Part shown: positions 7,376 through 16,454 of the stretch, piece after piece
How the letters are laid out: each line of letters opens with the position of its first letter
Numbering within the stretch: position 1 is the stretch's first letter
NCBI RefSeq assembly: GCF_000188155.2
Contig: NZ_KE124773.1
Location: 88,146-152,145 of the forward strand
From: Methylocystis sp. ATCC 49242
Lineage (GTDB): Bacteria > Pseudomonadota > Alphaproteobacteria > Rhizobiales > Beijerinckiaceae
Direction of reading: 5' to 3'
Length of the DNA stretch: 64,000 nt
The notes under the pieces: generated by a model
What the model saw: only the letters and a program-made list of their open reading frames with translations
Told to the model about the DNA's origin: nothing
The model's database searches: none
Position numbers and translations under genes: made by a program

Positions 7376-8790
7376 GATCGTGTCCCGTGGCGTGGTGTCT
7401 AATCGCCGGTCCTCGGCCTGGGTCCGAGGGTGATCAGGCCGCCACGGCGGGCAGGCTGATGATGGGATCGTTGCTCATCGGCTCGAGTGATTCAAGGCTC
7501 ATGTAGCGACGTGTCACCGCCCACTCATCAGTTTGTTCGAGCATGAGTGCGCCGACGAGGCGAATGATCGCCCGCTCGTTAGGGAAAATGCCGACGACGT
7601 CGGCCCTGCGTTTGACCTCGCCGTTGACCCGTTCGATTGGATTGGTGCTGGCGATCTGCGGCCAGTGCTCGCGCGGAAACGCCATGTAGGCAAGCACGTC
7701 CTCGCGGCTTGCGTCCATCATCTCTGCAAGCTTTGGAAAGCGTTCGCGTAAGGCGTCGGCGACCTGCCGCCACTGGGCATGCGCCGCCTCCGCCGATTCT
7801 TGCGCGAAGATGGTCTTCAGCATGGCGATGACCGCGGGCCGCTGCTTTGGCGCGACATGGGCGAGCGCGTTGCGCAGCCAGTGCACGCGACAGCGTTGCT
7901 GGGTCGCGTTGAAGACCTTGGCTGCAGCGGCGCGCAAGCCCTTGTGATCGTCGGCGATGACGAGCTTTACGCCGCGCAGGCCGCGATCAGCGAGCCGACG
8001 CAGAAAGCTCTTCCAGAAGGGCTCGGCTCCGAGGGGCCAGTGACGACGCCCAATACTTCGCGCCGGCCGTCGGTGTTGACGCCAACGGCGATTATCGCGG
8101 CGAGTGAGACTATTCTGCCGCCCTGGCGGACTTCCAGATAGGTCGCGTCGATCCACAGATATGGCCATTCTCCTTCGATCGGCCGCGATAGGAAGGCGTC
8201 GACGCGCTCGTCAATCTCCTCGCATAGGCGGGAAACCTGGCTCTTGGAGACGCCCGTCCCGCCCATCGCCCTGACGAGATCGTCAACGGCGCGCGTCGAG
8301 ACGCCGTGCATATAGGCCTCCTGGATGACGGCGGCCAACGCCTTCTCCGCCGTGCGGCGTGGCTCCAGGAAGGACGGGAAATAGCTGCCCTTACGCAGCT
8401 TGGGGATCGAAAAATCGATCCGGCCGGCGCGCGTCTCCCAGGGTCGCTCGCGATAGCCATTGCGCTTGTTCTGCCGGTCGGATGAGCGCACGCCGCAAGG
8501 GCCGCCGGTCCTCGTTTCGACCTCCAGCTCCATCAGCCGCTCGGCGGCGAAAGCCAGCATCTCGCGGATCAAATCCGCGTCGGCCCCCTTTTCGATGAGT
8601 TCGATGAGGGCCATTCTCTCGTCGGTCATTGTCGTCTCCTGCCAAGGATTTTCGATTCGCAAACCGAACCTTAGCTGAAGACCGGCAATGGCCGCCGCTG
8701 CGCCACCCGCTTCGCTACGGCGCTATGCAGAGCGCACTCGCGGGCGGCGGCGACGGCATCACCTCAGACACCACGTGCGGGGACACGATC
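7376..8790 (-). mobile_element. IS256-family insertion sequence, 1415 bp
   Basis: Terminal inverted repeats of 25 bp match at 21 positions. The left end (7376-7400) begins GATCGTGTCCC and ends CGTGGTGTCT, and the right end (8766-8790) is its complement with a four-base central mismatch. A 9-bp direct duplication CGTCGAACA flanks both ends, proving transposition into this site. The element contains one transposase gene on the minus strand, broken by a frameshift. The intact duplication argues for a fairly recent insertion. Confidence 0.92.
7434..8662 (-). pseudogene. IS256-family (Mutator) transposase, frameshifted
   Basis: The N-terminal 210 residues (7967-8662 frame) include [20 protein letters not shown], the first catalytic Asp in [12 protein letters not shown], and [13 protein letters not shown]. 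The C-terminal half is in another frame (7434-8168) and includes [16 protein letters not shown] (second Asp), CRVHWLRNALAHV and NPIERVNGEVKRRADVVGIF with the catalytic Glu. The frames meet at [13 protein letters not shown]. One cytosine is missing on the plus strand near 8027 relative to the expected codons, so a single-base deletion separates the DDE residues. Either the element is inactive or this is a sequencing error. Start at 8662, or at the ATG 11 codons further in ([10 protein letters not shown]). Confidence 0.88.
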
Positions 8791-8799
8791 CGTCGAACA
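8791..8799. repeat. Right target-site duplication of the IS256-family element
   Basis: CGTCGAACA, identical to 7367-7375. Confidence 0.85.
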
Positions 8800-8897
8800 A
8801 AATCTCGGATAGTGAGCTGTCTCCTCCAGCCCGATGCTCTAGCCGCGCGGCGCCCTACGCGCCTCGGCGACCGCGGCCGGTTAGGCGCGTTCGTCAT
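8791..8897 (-). pseudogene. 5' part of the small ORF split by the IS
   Basis: Frame opening at 8897 (MTNAPNRPRSPRRVG…) and running through LTIRDFVRR into the IS end. It is in frame with the 7177-7366 piece once the IS and one duplicate are removed. Function unknown; the coding status is uncertain. Confidence 0.28.
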
Positions 8898-8950
8898 TGT
8901 CGCTCGACCGACTCCTGCACGGCAAGGCGCGCTTCCGAGTCTTGATGGTG

Positions 8951-9109
8951 CTATGTGAGCAACTCCCGACGAAGGGCGACGGCGACGGCGTGCGGCAGCG
9001 TTGATGCGCCGAGTTTCTTCCGGCCATTATCCGGATGAAACTTCACCACGCGCGGGGTGACGTCCAAAATCGTCGCCATCTCTTGCATCGCTTGCTTGCA
9101 GACGCCCAT
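8951..9109 (-). pseudogene. C-terminal fragment of a LuxR-type regulator
   Basis: This frame reads AMQEMATILDVTPRVVKFHP then DNGRKKLGASTLPHAVAVAL. This is the recognition-helix end of a LuxR/GerE domain (usual pattern S-x-R-TVKFHLxNAxRKLG-x-xRxxAVA). The autoinducer or receiver domain and the first HTH helices are absent. Upstream the sequence becomes the tail of the gene that follows the DUF2493 gene. It is a decayed remnant fused to unrelated DNA. Confidence 0.55.
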
Positions 9110-9353
9110 CCCAGGCACTGCCGCCTCTGATTGTGTGCAAGCCGCTGTCGCCGGCGGCCTCCGATGGATCCGACATTCTGGCCTTAACGTGAGCATGGTA
9201 GATCATCTGCAGCAGATTCTTAAAGTCCTCCGCCAGACGCTCGAGGGCGGAAATCCGATCGTCGGCCGCCAAAGTGCACGCGGCGAAGCGGCCGTAACCG
9301 GCGGCAATCGAGACGGTCAGGTCCCAAATCGGACTCAGATTAACGGCGCTCAT
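9027..9353 (-). CDS. Small protein coupled to the DUF2493 gene, C-terminus likely chimeric
   Basis: The ATG at 9353 overlaps the DUF2493 stop (ATGA). The first 60 residues (MSAVNLSPIWDLTVSIAAGY, then ALERLAEDFKNLLQMIYHAH) look like a compact conserved helical protein. The remaining 45 residues (GLHTIRGGSAWDGRL…) are low-quality and run antiphase to the LuxR fragment, so the native C-terminus has probably been replaced by the recombination that brought that fragment. Function unknown. Confidence 0.5.
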   Translation of the reverse strand: MSAVNLSPIWDLTVSIAAGYGRFAACTLAADDRISALERLAEDFKNLLQMIYHAHVKARMSDPSEAAGDSGLHTIRGGSAWDGRLQASDARDGDDFGRHPARGEVSSG

Positions 9354-10297
9354 GCGCCCTCCTTCGCAAACCGCCACACCGGGATCCCCATCTTGCGGGC
9401 CTTGTCGGCGAGGTTCTCGACGATCCCCGACCCCGGAAAGATGATGACCCCGATGGGCAGCGCCTCGAGCATCGCGTCGTTGCGCTTGAACGGCGCTGCG
9501 TTTTTGTGGCGTGTCCACTCCGGTTTGAAGGCGACCTGACGAACCTTACGGTTATCCGCCCAACAGACGGCGATCCGCTCCGCGCCCTTCGGCCCGGCTC
9601 CGTGGATTAGGACCATGCCCGGGTGCTTCGCGTGCACCTTATCGAGCGTATCCCAGATCCGTTGATGATCGTTGCAGTCCGCGCCGCCGGCAAACGCGAT
9701 GCGAGGACCGGGGGGCAAAAGCACCTGTGTCTCGGCGAGCTTTTTGGCGTTCAGGAAATCCCGGCTGTCGATCATCGCCGCCGTCAGGGCGCGGTGATTG
9801 ACCTGCGATCCCGAGCGCGGGCGCCAAGAGGAACCGGTCTCAGTCGCGTAGAGCTCTGCGAGATGGTCGCGAAAGAATTCGAAGGCGTTGCGTCGTTCGG
9901 TGAGTGTGAGCCCTTGCGCGATTAGCCGCTCAAGTTCGACTGAGCGGATTTCTGAGCCATCCTGTTCGGTCTGCGAACGGCGCTGCGCGGTTTCGTTGTC
10001 GTCGAGTTCGCGGTCGATGCGCTGCGCCTTGCGATGAAAGAGATTGACGAAGGACCACAGGAGATCGGCAAGATCGGCTTCGAGACGGGTGTCGAGAAAG
10101 AGGCTCGACAGAGCTTCGAGGGCGGACTCGAGTGCAACGGACGCGGCGTCAGAAGAGGGCAGGGGGCGCGAATCCGGTTCGTCGTCCAGGGGGCGATAGC
10201 CGTGCGAAACCAGTTCGTCCAGAAGGTGCGAAGAAGCTGAAGCATTATGTTCGGGAACAATGGTCTCGAAGGACTGAGAGGCGAATTCATCGTTCAT
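9350..10297 (-). CDS. DUF2493 (SLOG-related) domain protein
   Basis: 315 aa from the ATG at 10297 (MNDEFASQSF); the open frame extends to 10447, but the extra 50 residues look non-coding. The N-terminal 180 residues are helical (DELVSHGYRPLDD, SALEALSSLF, LTLTERRNAFEFFRDHLAEL). The C-terminal DUF2493 domain shows RIAFAGGADCNDHQRIWDTL, HPGMVLIHGAGPKGAERIA and VIIFPGSGIVENLADKARKM, a Rossmann-like nucleotide-binding fold related to YspA/SLOG. Common on alphaproteobacterial plasmids in this same block with Toprim and strawberry-notch genes. It may sense or process nucleotides or DNA ends; no activity is proven. Confidence 0.8.
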   Translation of the reverse strand: MNDEFASQSFETIVPEHNASASSHLLDELVSHGYRPLDDEPDSRPLPSSDAASVALESALEALSSLFLDTRLEADLADLLWSFVNLFHRKAQRIDRELDDNETAQRRSQTEQDGSEIRSVELERLIAQGLTLTERRNAFEFFRDHLAELYATETGSSWRPRSGSQVNHRALTAAMIDSRDFLNAKKLAETQVLLPPGPRIAFAGGADCNDHQRIWDTLDKVHAKHPGMVLIHGAGPKGAERIAVCWADNRKVRQVAFKPEWTRHKNAAPFKRNDAMLEALPIGVIIFPGSGIVENLADKARKMGIPVWRFAKEGA

Positions 10298-10398
10298 GAC
10301 GGAAGTCTTTCGCTGGAGGCCGCGCCGATCGCGGCCTGACAGCGATCTTGAGCCGCGGGCGGATCTCGCCGCACCCGCAGGGTCGAAGCAAAGCGAAG

Positions 10399-10483
10399 AA
10401 CGCTTCTCGCCGACTTCTTTGACGCGCGAGGAATGCCCGAAGCGCAAACATAGGGCAGGGGAAAGAAGTCGGCGAGGAGCGTT
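10399..10483. other. Large stem-loop: 22-bp inverted repeat with one mismatch
   Basis: The left arm 10399-10420 (contains CTCGCCGACTTCTTT) and the right arm 10462-10483 (contains AAAGAAGTCGGCGAG) are complementary except at one position, with a 41-nt loop. It lies in the 570-bp gap 10298-10868 upstream of the DUF2493 start. No T-run follows on either strand, so a simple terminator is unlikely. A structured leader, small RNA or single-strand priming site are options. The rest of that gap shows no convincing gene. Confidence 0.6.
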
Positions 10484-10868
10484 GCGGCAAGCGAGCCGCT
10501 TGTGGCGTCATCGCTGCTCTTTCAGGCCAGCGCGAGGCCCTCTCGCTAAAGAGACAGCCGCTTACGATGAGACCGCCCTCGAGCACCGTCGAGTCTTCAT
10601 TGGGGCGCTCCGTAAAGCGTCTGCATCTTACGCCAGCAGCGCCGAGAGCGAGGGCGGTGCGCCTTCGAAAGCGAACGGATGCAGGAACTGCCTTCGCCAC
10701 AGCAGGCTTCGAACCACGTCGCTGAGGGCGGCTTCGGCGCAGACCGCCGCACATCGATCACAGATGGTCGTGATATTTGGCCTGTTTATCGATCACCACG
10801 GAGGCCTTCGCAAAATTCAAGACATAGAAGGCGCCTCGTTCAACGGCGGCGCGGCGCCAACTTGGCGT

Positions 10869-11870
10869 TCAGCCCCAAATCAGCCGTGTAACCCGGTCGT
10901 GCATGCTTTCGCGCGAGGTCTTACGCAGCTCGCCGTTGAAGTCAGCGCCGAGCGGAATGATCGTTGTCGCGTCGATGAGATGCTCTCTCATTTGCGCAGA
11001 CAGTCTCTGCGCAGCGCTTCGACCTGGCTCGTCATTGTCGGCGGCAATGACAAGCCGTCGTAAATTCGATGGCGGACGCCAAGCGGCAAGATGCGCGGCG
11101 GAAAGCGCCGCGACCATCGGAATGTCGGGAAAAGAGCTGTTGAGCGAGAGGACCGTTTCAATTCCTTCGCCGATGATGGCGAAGTCATCGATGACACCGA
11201 AACGCACGCCGTTGCCGAGTATGGCGCCGAGCGAACGTCGCGGCGAAGCGACGTTCGCCTTGACGTTACGCGCCAGATCGAGAAAGGTTCGATGAATGCC
11301 CCTGATCTCGCCGCTGTTGTCGGTGACGGCGGCGACGAGCGCCGGCAATTTTCTGGGTGCAGATTTGGGATCGCGATAAAGCAGCGCCGAGTGATAGCGC
11401 AGCGGCGCGTCATGAAGATCGGCGGCGATTTTCCGCGCGCGGAGATAGGCCTCCGCTGGCGTGCCGTCGATCGGGTGCGACGCCGCCCAAATCTCTCGAG
11501 CGAGCGCAACGGTGTCGCGCTCGCTCGAATGGGGATCTCGTCGCTCTGGAGTTCTTACGCGCGGCGCCCCCAAAAAGCGCCGCGCCTCGGCGAGCGTATC
11601 GCGAAAGGACGCGAGCCCCTCTCGCGCGCGGATGAGATCAAGAAGGTCGCCATATTCGCCTGTCGCGCCATCAGCCCATTTGCCCCGCGCTCCCTTACCA
11701 GAGAGAGGGCCCTTGAGCCGCACATAGAGGCTTCGGCCGACGTGGTTGTTCACGTCGCCGACGATCCAGTAATTGCCGCACCGACGACCGTTCGAGAGAT
11801 AATGCCTGCAGACGTCCTCGACATGCTCGGCGAGGCCGCTGGACAGAGTCCGAGTTGGGCTTTCCATCAT
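10869..11870 (-). CDS. DUF7146/Toprim-domain primase-like plasmid protein
   Basis: 333 aa. The N-terminal third carries a zinc-finger-like primase region (VCRHYLSNGRRCGNYWIVGD, then RGKWADGATGEYGDLLDLI). The middle part has the DUF7146 pattern TPAEAYLRARKI…LRYHSALLYRD. The C-terminal Toprim core is FAIIGEGIETVLSLNSSFPD (the Glu motif) followed by RRLVIAADNDEPGRSAAQRL (the DxD motif). Such proteins are predicted DNA primases or topoisomerase-fold nucleases used when single-stranded plasmid DNA enters a recipient. Stop to next start on this strand is distant, while the upstream giant helicase ends 15 nt before this start: one operon. Confidence 0.82.
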   Translation of the reverse strand: MMESPTRTLSSGLAEHVEDVCRHYLSNGRRCGNYWIVGDVNNHVGRSLYVRLKGPLSGKGARGKWADGATGEYGDLLDLIRAREGLASFRDTLAEARRFLGAPRVRTPERRDPHSSERDTVALAREIWAASHPIDGTPAEAYLRARKIAADLHDAPLRYHSALLYRDPKSAPRKLPALVAAVTDNSGEIRGIHRTFLDLARNVKANVASPRRSLGAILGNGVRFGVIDDFAIIGEGIETVLSLNSSFPDIPMVAALSAAHLAAWRPPSNLRRLVIAADNDEPGRSAAQRLSAQMREHLIDATTIIPLGADFNGELRKTSRESMHDRVTRLIWG

Positions 11871-11885
11871 CGCCTCCCACTGTTC

Positions 11886-14800
11886 TCAAGAATTCACGCG
11901 GGTCGCAGGCGCGACGCGGAGCAGGGGATAGAGCGCCAGGAGCTTCTCGACGATATTTGCAACGTCGTCGCCGAGCGGCACGAAGAGCCGCAGCTTCCAG
12001 GCGATGATTTCGGAAACAAGGCCCTGCGCCTTCAATCGATCAACTATCGTGTCGTTAAAGCCCGAGAGTTCGAGCCGATGCCGGTTCATCACGAGCGAGC
12101 GCTTGAGGACCAGCCCCTCAGCGAGCACGAGCCCCGCGCCGTCCTCCATCACCGCGGCAAGGGCCGCTGCTGGCGCAAGGACAGGGGCCCCGGCGCCCGT
12201 CGCTTCGAGTAGGACGGCGGCGCTCGCCGGCGAGACGAGCCGGCCGATGATCCGTTCGCCCTCGTCGGTCTGCAACCGATAGACCCGCGCCGCTTCGTCG
12301 GGGAGCCGGTTCCAGACCGGGAGCAGGAGGCCGGTCACGATGTGGAACGTGCTCTCGGTCAGTTCCGGAAGGGATGCGACCTCTATCTCCCACGCCCGCC
12401 GGAATTCCTCCGAGCTCGCGTCGCGCCAATGCGAGCGCTCCAAGGCCTCGACGGTGACCACATCGGCATGGGCCGGACGCAGCAGACGAACCCGCGGCTG
12501 AACCGAGCCGTCGTCCTGCATCAGCGCCGTCGCGGACAATTTGACGGCGGCGCGGCCCGACTGGTCGTTGATCATCAATCGCGATTTTTGCGAGGCGGTC
12601 GCATAGTCGAGCGCCTCGCCCAGCGTCGTGATCCGCGTCTTGTCCTTGCGCAGGATAGTCAGAAGCTGCGTCTCCGCCCCGCTCTTGCCATGCACGGCAA
12701 TCGTTTGGCGGTTCGTGACAACAAGGCTTTCGGCCACCAGCGTCTCGACGCCGACGTCAAAGACGCCGGCCTGGATCGCCGCCTCGACCTGCGCTTCCAT
12801 CAGCCCCTCGAACACCTCGAAGAGGAGGTTCTGCAGCGCGATCGGCAGAGCGAGGATGCGGTTGAGGAAGGTCGAGATCGGCGGCAGCTCCTCCTTGAGG
12901 CTGCCGTCCTGGTCGGTGAGATCGAGGCCCGTCGCTTCCATAAAGCGCGTCAGCGAACAGCCTTCGACCTTGCCGGCATAGACCAGCTGATAGAGCCGGC
13001 GCAGCGCCGTGCGGCCGTACGGCGATTCGAGATTGTCCTCGGGCCGGAACAGGCCCTGACCGCCGGTCTGGCGCTGGCCGCGGGTGATCGCGCCGAGCGT
13101 GTCGAGTCGGCGGGCGATCGTTGAGAGAAACCGCTTCTCGCCCTTCACGTCGGTCGCGACGGGACGGAACAAGGGCGGCTGCGCCTGATTGGTACGGTTG
13201 GTGCGCCCAAGGCCCTGGATGGCGTTGTCAGCCTTCCAGCCGGGCTCCAGCAGGTAATGGACGCGCAGCCGCTGGTTTTTGGCGGTGCGATCGGCGTGAT
13301 AGGAGCGCCCCGTGCCGCCGGCGTCGGAAAAGACGAGGATGCGCTTCTCATCATCCATGAAGGCCTGCGTCTCGCCAAGATTGGAGGAGGCCGGACGGCT
13401 CTCGACGCAAAGCCGATCCGAGCCGTCGGCGTTGGTCTTGCGGACGATCCTTCGCGAGCGACCGGTGACCTCGGCGACCATCTCGATCCCGAAGCGCTGC
13501 ACGATCTGGTCGAGCGCGCCCTGCACGGCGGGAAGGGCGGCGAGATGCTCGATCAGCCGATTACGGCGCTCCATGGCCTCGCGCGACTGGACCGGATTGG
13601 CCTGCTCGTCGACCACGGGCCGAGAGTGCAGATCGCCGTTCTCGTCGGAATAGACTTCAAAGAGCTGGATCGGGAAGGAATGGGCGAGATAGTCGAGAAC
13701 ATATTCGCGCGGGGTGATGTCGCAGGAAAGATCACCCCATTCCGAAGTGGGTATTTCGGCCAGGCGGCGCTCCATCAGCGCTTCGCTGGTCGAGACGATC
13801 TGAATGACGGCGGCGTGGCCGGCTTCCAAATGCCGTTCGATCGAGGCGATCAGGCTCGGGACCTTCATCGCCGTGATCAGGTGATTGAAGAAGCGCTGTT
13901 TGTTGGACTCGAAGGCCGAGCGCGCGGCGCTTTTGGCGTTGCGGTTGTAGGCCCTGCCGCCCTCACCAGTGATGTTCGCGGCTTCCAGCGCTGCGGTCAG
14001 ATTGTTGTGAATGATCTCGAAGGCGCCGGCGTAGGCGTCATAGATACGAATCTGCTCCGGCGAGAGCTGGTGCACCAGCATCTCGACTTCGACTCCGGCG
14101 TAGGAGAGGGCGCGCGAGGCATAGAGGCCCAGCGCTTTCAGATCGCGCGCCAGCACCTCCATGGCGGCGATGCCGCCGGCCTCCATCGCCGAGACGAAAT
14201 CCTGCCTCGTCGCGAACGGCATGTCCGTCGAACTCCAGAGCCCCAATCGCATGGCGTACGCGAGATTGGCGACGGTCGTCGCCCCGGTCGCCGAGACATA
14301 AAGGACCCGGGCGTCGGGCAGGGCGTTTTGCAACCGCAGGCCGGCACGGCCCTGCTGCGAGGCGGTCTTCTCGCCACGCTCGCCCTTGTCGCCGACCGCC
14401 TTGGCGAGGGCGTGCGCCTCGTCGAAAACGATCACGCCATCAAAATCCGCTCCCAGCCAGTCGACGATTTGCGTCAGGCGCGAAGCCTTCAACGCGCCGT
14501 CGCGGCCCTGGCGTTCGTCCGAGCGCAGAGTCGAATAGGTCGTGAACAGAATGCCCTCCGACAGCCGGATCGGTGCGCCCTGCTTGAAGCGCGACTGCGG
14601 CACGATCTGCAGCTTCTCCTGGCCAAGCGCCGCCCAGTCGCGCTGCGCGTCTTCGAGCAGCTTGTCGGATTTGGAGATCCAGAGCGCCTTGCGGCGGCCT
14701 TTCAGCCAATTGTCGAGAACGACGCCCGCCACCTGGCGGCCTTTGCCGGCACCGGTGCCGTCGCCGAGATAATAGCCGCGGCGGAAACGGACCGCTTTCT

Positions 14801-16355
14801 CCGCGTCGTCGGGCGCGACGGAGACAGTATCGAAGCTGTCATCGACGAGAAAGGAGCCGGCAAGATGGCCGGAATGGGCTTCGCCGGCGGAGATGACGCT
14901 CTCGAGCTGCGCGTCGGAAAGCAGCCCCGACTCGATGACGTTTTTCGGGAGATGCGGCCGGTAGGTCGGCTTTGGCGGCGCGACCGACGCCATGGCGGCG
15001 GATTGCACGAGGGTCGTCGGATGGGGCTTCGCGCCATGAATTGCGATCGACTGCACGGCGTAGGGCTCGTAGAGCCCGGCGCTGAGCACGCCGACCTCGG
15101 GCACTTTCCATTGGCGAAGCTCATAGGCGAGCTCGACGATCTCGACCGGCGAAGCGGGGTGCCGGGCATGGACCGGAGCCGCGTTGCGCGGGGCGGGGCG
15201 CGGCGGCTCCGTGAACGCTAGAAGCGGGGCCGCGCGGTGAGATGTAGCGATCGGCGCGAACGAATCGACGGTCGCGCCGACGCCGCCGAGGACCGATGTC
15301 TCGCCATAGACCGGCCCGTCCGCGGCGAAGGGCGCGCGCGGCGGAACTTCCCGCTGCACGAGCGCGAGCAGCTCGGGAAGGCCGGCGATCGGACCGAATC
15401 CGCTGGGAAATTGTTTTGGGTTTTCAGCCGGCGTCTTGTCGAAAACTGTCAGCCTGCTTTCGACGCTCGTCCCATGTCGTGCGAAAAATCCGCGCGCGAG
15501 CGAGGCGGTGAAGACAAGCCGCCCTTGTTCCTGCAAGCGCTCGAAGCTTGTGCGCCAGCTATTCGAGGTCGGCGCAAAGGTCTCGCCGGTGATCGCGACA
15601 AGCCGGCCGCCAGTTCGAAGCCTCGCGAGGCTCGCACGAATATGCTCGAAGGTCGCGGCGGCGTGCCGCCCCTCGATCAGCGGCGATGAGGAGAAGGGCG
15701 GATTCATCAGCACGACGCTCGGAACGAAATCGGCGTCGAGCCGATCGTGCAGCTGCGCGCCATCAAAACGGCTGAGCGGCGCTCCGGAAAATAGCAGCTT
15801 CAGGAGATCGGCCCTGGTCTCGGCCCATTCATTAAGGACGAGTTTCGCGCCGGCAAGCTCGGCGTGGATCGCGATCATCCCCGTGCCGGCGGAGGGTTCG
15901 AGCACGATGTCGCCGGCGCCCAGCCCCGCCGCGAGGCTCGCGACATAGGCGAATTCCAGCGGCGTCGAGAACTGCTGAAGCGCGTGGCTTTCTTCCAAGC
16001 GCCGCGTCTCGCTCGGCAGCAGCGCTCCGATCTTCGAGAGCATCGCCAGGGCCCGCGCGGGTTCCTTGTTCGCGCGCGCAATCATCGCAGGGCCATAGCG
16101 GCGCAGGAACAGGACCTGCGCCGCCTCCAACGCCTCGTGAGCATCCTTCCAACGCCACGCTCCCTCCGCGTCGCTCGCGTCAAACGCTCTTTCCATCGCC
16201 GCGCGCAGGCCGACGACATTGATCGGCTGGCCCTTGGCGAGCAGATTGACCAGCGCTTGCGCCGCCATCATCAGCGCGTGTGGCTTGTCGTCGGTTGCGA
16301 ATGAAAATTCGGCTTGGGTTGCTTTACTGCGGACAGCGGCGAAGTTCTGGCTCAT
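11886..16355 (-). CDS. Giant methyltransferase-helicase (strawberry-notch family)
   Basis: 1489 aa. Residues about 130-310 are a SAM-dependent methyltransferase fold: LEPSAGTGMIAIHAELAGAK (motif I) and VVLMNPPFSSSPLI (NPPF, as in N6-adenine or N4-cytosine enzymes). The helicase core begins near 540 with YYLGDGTGAGKGRQVAGVVL (Walker A, G-x-GAGKG), then VIVFDEAHALAKAV (DEAH) and YVSATGATTVANL (motif III-like). The C-terminal strawberry-notch part has IQGLGRTNRTNQAQPPLFRP (motif VI region) and a Gly-rich GGTGRSYHAD. It is a backbone gene on alphaproteobacterial plasmids. It could modify and remodel incoming plasmid DNA to resist host restriction, an inference. It sits between a small orphan and the Toprim gene. 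Confidence 0.87.
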   Translation of the reverse strand: MSQNFAAVRSKATQAEFSFATDDKPHALMMAAQALVNLLAKGQPINVVGLRAAMERAFDASDAEGAWRWKDAHEALEAAQVLFLRRYGPAMIARANKEPARALAMLSKIGALLPSETRRLEESHALQQFSTPLEFAYVASLAAGLGAGDIVLEPSAGTGMIAIHAELAGAKLVLNEWAETRADLLKLLFSGAPLSRFDGAQLHDRLDADFVPSVVLMNPPFSSSPLIEGRHAAATFEHIRASLARLRTGGRLVAITGETFAPTSNSWRTSFERLQEQGRLVFTASLARGFFARHGTSVESRLTVFDKTPAENPKQFPSGFGPIAGLPELLALVQREVPPRAPFAADGPVYGETSVLGGVGATVDSFAPIATSHRAAPLLAFTEPPRPAPRNAAPVHARHPASPVEIVELAYELRQWKVPEVGVLSAGLYEPYAVQSIAIHGAKPHPTTLVQSAAMASVAPPKPTYRPHLPKNVIESGLLSDAQLESVISAGEAHSGHLAGSFLVDDSFDTVSVAPDDAEKAVRFRRGYYLGDGTGAGKGRQVAGVVLDNWLKGRRKALWISKSDKLLEDAQRDWAALGQEKLQIVPQSRFKQGAPIRLSEGILFTTYSTLRSDERQGRDGALKASRLTQIVDWLGADFDGVIVFDEAHALAKAVGDKGERGEKTASQQGRAGLRLQNALPDARVLYVSATGATTVANLAYAMRLGLWSSTDMPFATRQDFVSAMEAGGIAAMEVLARDLKALGLYASRALSYAGVEVEMLVHQLSPEQIRIYDAYAGAFEIIHNNLTAALEAANITGEGGRAYNRNAKSAARSAFESNKQRFFNHLITAMKVPSLIASIERHLEAGHAAVIQIVSTSEALMERRLAEIPTSEWGDLSCDITPREYVLDYLAHSFPIQLFEVYSDENGDLHSRPVVDEQANPVQSREAMERRNRLIEHLAALPAVQGALDQIVQRFGIEMVAEVTGRSRRIVRKTNADGSDRLCVESRPASSNLGETQAFMDDEKRILVFSDAGGTGRSYHADRTAKNQRLRVHYLLEPGWKADNAIQGLGRTNRTNQAQPPLFRPVATDVKGEKRFLSTIARRLDTLGAITRGQRQTGGQGLFRPEDNLESPYGRTALRRLYQLVYAGKVEGCSLTRFMEATGLDLTDQDGSLKEELPPISTFLNRILALPIALQNLLFEVFEGLMEAQVEAAIQAGVFDVGVETLVAESLVVTNRQTIAVHGKSGAETQLLTILRKDKTRITTLGEALDYATASQKSRLMINDQSGRAAVKLSATALMQDDGSVQPRVRLLRPAHADVVTVEALERSHWRDASSEEFRRAWEIEVASLPELTESTFHIVTGLLLPVWNRLPDEAARVYRLQTDEGERIIGRLVSPASAAVLLEATGAGAPVLAPAAALAAVMEDGAGLVLAEGLVLKRSLVMNRHRLELSGFNDTIVDRLKAQGLVSEIIAWKLRLFVPLGDDVANIVEKLLALYPLLRVAPATRVNS

Positions 16356-16382
16356 CGATCATCTCCGGGATTATTGGCATCG

Positions 16383-16415
16383 GCCCGGGACGCTCTCTCT
16401 TGTCGCCTCCCGGGC
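16383..16415. other. Inverted repeat in the leader of the giant helicase gene
   Basis: GCCCGGGA (16383-16390) pairs with TCCCGGGC (16408-16415) around a 17-nt pyrimidine-rich loop, just upstream of the start at 16355. It may be a leader hairpin or a terminator for the upstream orphan gene. Confidence 0.4.
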
Positions 16416-16454
16416 TCGCCCTTCCCGGCAAAGCCCTCTTGCTCTCCTTTCCGC

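Noticed and set aside
7401..8690. Imperfect 25-bp pair around GCCGGTC as possible IS ends
   Set aside because: A much better pair with a matching 9-bp target duplication lies outside it (7376 and 8790).
13257..15221. 654-codon open frame on the plus strand
   Set aside because: It lies opposite the giant helicase gene, has no ribosome site and shows Arg/Gly/Asp-rich mirror composition; a GC-rich shadow.
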